From JACPSX01 sp035288405 [NCBI: bacterium] (GTDB lineage: Bacteria > JACPSX01), in NCBI GenBank assembly GCA_035288405.1, contig DATEAK010000317.1, forward strand, positions 1 through 7,961: a DNA stretch of 7,961 bases. The letters run 5' to 3'. The translations under genes and the position numbers were made by a program. This document shows, in pieces, positions 7,771 through 7,961 of the stretch. How positions within the stretch are numbered: position 1 is the first letter of the stretch; the number at the start of each line of letters is the position of its first letter. The notes below the pieces were generated by a model that was given only the letters and a program-made list of their open reading frames with translations, made no database searches and was not told the origin of the DNA.

Positions 7771-7777
7771 CCTCCTT
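7771..7777 (-). promoter_or_regulatory. Ribosome binding site of phoH (bears on start choice)
   Basis: AAGGAGG on the minus strand is a full-strength Shine-Dalgarno sequence. It is 4 bases from an in-frame TTG (7766-7764) and 13 bases from the first ATG (7757-7755). Neither spacing is ideal, so the start stays ambiguous between the two codons, which differ by three residues. Confidence 0.6.
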
Positions 7778-7793
7778 CCCCAAATTTCTATCC

Positions 7794-7820
7794 ACTATAC
7801 CAGAATCCCCTTGGTTTCAA
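7794..7820 (-). promoter_or_regulatory. Candidate sigma-70-type extended -10 promoter for the phoH operon
   Basis: On the minus strand TATAGT (7799-7794) matches TATAAT in five of six positions and is preceded by TG-N (7802-7800), an extended -10 motif. TTGAAA (7820-7815) matches TTGACA in five of six positions, but the spacer is 15 bases, shorter than the preferred 17. An extended -10 can compensate for a poor -35 placement. Predicted transcription start is near 7787, giving a leader of about 20-30 bases with the Shine-Dalgarno sequence at 7777-7771. It is the only plausible promoter I see ahead of the seven-gene run. Confidence 0.45.
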
Positions 7821-7830
7821 AAGGAGATTC
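7803..7830 (-). terminator. Hairpin after glnD, possible weak terminator
   Basis: Two 10-base arms (7821-7830 and 7803-7812) around an 8-base loop form a stem beginning 10 bases after the glnD stop. In minus-strand RNA all ten positions pair, one as a G-U wobble. In plus-strand RNA the same position is a C-A mismatch, so the structure fits glnD-direction transcripts. There is no T-run after the stem, so a classical intrinsic terminator is not shown; it may instead be a 3'-end stabiliser or an attenuating structure. Confidence 0.3.
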
Positions 7831-7840
7831 CCCCCCCAGG

Positions 7841-7961
7841 CTAGGCCGGAGAAGGCATAAGGGCTGCCCGGATCTCCTCCCGGAGCGGCTGAATCTTTTC
7901 TTCCCCGACGATCTTCATTCCCGCGAGGTCGGTTACGTAGAAAACATTGATTGCCCGGTCG
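7841..7961 (-). CDS. glnD: C-terminal end of probable [protein-PII] uridylyltransferase GlnD (partial)
   Basis: Only the last 39 residues and a TAG stop are inside the window; the gene runs off the right edge. The visible peptide starts with DRAINVFYVTD, followed by a GMKI turn, a charged helix and the tail ALMPSPA. This is the pattern of the final ACT domain of GlnD, where a strand of the form RA(x)DVFYVTD is followed by a G-x-KI turn and one helix before the terminus. GlnD uridylylates and de-uridylylates PII proteins in response to glutamine, and its ACT domains sense glutamine. The nucleotidyltransferase and HD domains cannot be seen, so another ACT-domain protein is possible. It lies in the same direction as phoH, 74 bases upstream, and the junction carries its own promoter candidate, so it is probably a separate transcription unit or a read-through neighbour. 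Confidence 0.7.
   Translation of the reverse strand, partial: DRAINVFYVTDLAGMKIVGEEKIQPLREEIRAALMPSPA

Noticed and set aside
1-7961. CRISPR arrays, insertion sequences, toxin-antitoxin or defence genes, tRNA genes
   Set aside because: No spaced direct repeats, terminal inverted repeats, transposase motifs or tRNA cloverleaf were seen; nearly every base is accounted for by conserved housekeeping genes.

Overview
The window is a densely packed block of conserved bacterial genes, all read from the minus strand (right to left). It looks like a Gram-negative, moderately GC-rich chromosome. The LapA/LapB pair points to a lipopolysaccharide outer membrane. A 7TM-HD cyclic-di-AMP phosphodiesterase between phoH and ybeY is an arrangement I associate with deltaproteobacteria-like, Nitrospirota-like or NC10-like lineages rather than enterobacteria. 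That lineage call is a weak inference; the phylum cannot be fixed from this window.

Layout in transcription order: the last 39 codons of an ACT-domain protein, probably the PII uridylyltransferase GlnD (7961-7841); a 74-base junction with a hairpin, an extended -10 promoter candidate and a strong Shine-Dalgarno sequence; phoH (7766-6786); a 788-residue 7TM-HD protein of the PgpH/YqfF family (6759-4393); ybeY (4496-4056); a HIT-family nucleotide hydrolase/phosphorylase (4032-3547); lapA (3522-3136); lapB (3139-1901); aspS (1923-130). Gaps are 23-26 bases or negative, so phoH to aspS looks like one seven-gene operon. The last 129 bases (129-1) follow aspS and hold no confident gene.

The genes cover linked basal functions. 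PhoH and YbeY act in RNA metabolism and ribosome maturation. The 7TM-HD protein should degrade cyclic-di-AMP at the membrane. The HIT protein probably degrades dinucleoside polyphosphates, which aminoacyl-tRNA synthetases can make. LapA and LapB tune LPS synthesis. AspS charges tRNA-Asp, and its residues suggest it also charges tRNA-Asn.

I see no mobile element, CRISPR array, toxin-antitoxin pair, phage gene or clear new defence system. The points worth a second look are the roughly 100-base two-frame overlap between pgpH and ybeY, the non-discriminating signature in AspRS, the mixed operon content, the structured junction upstream of phoH, and a possible (very uncertain) tmRNA 5' end at the left edge.
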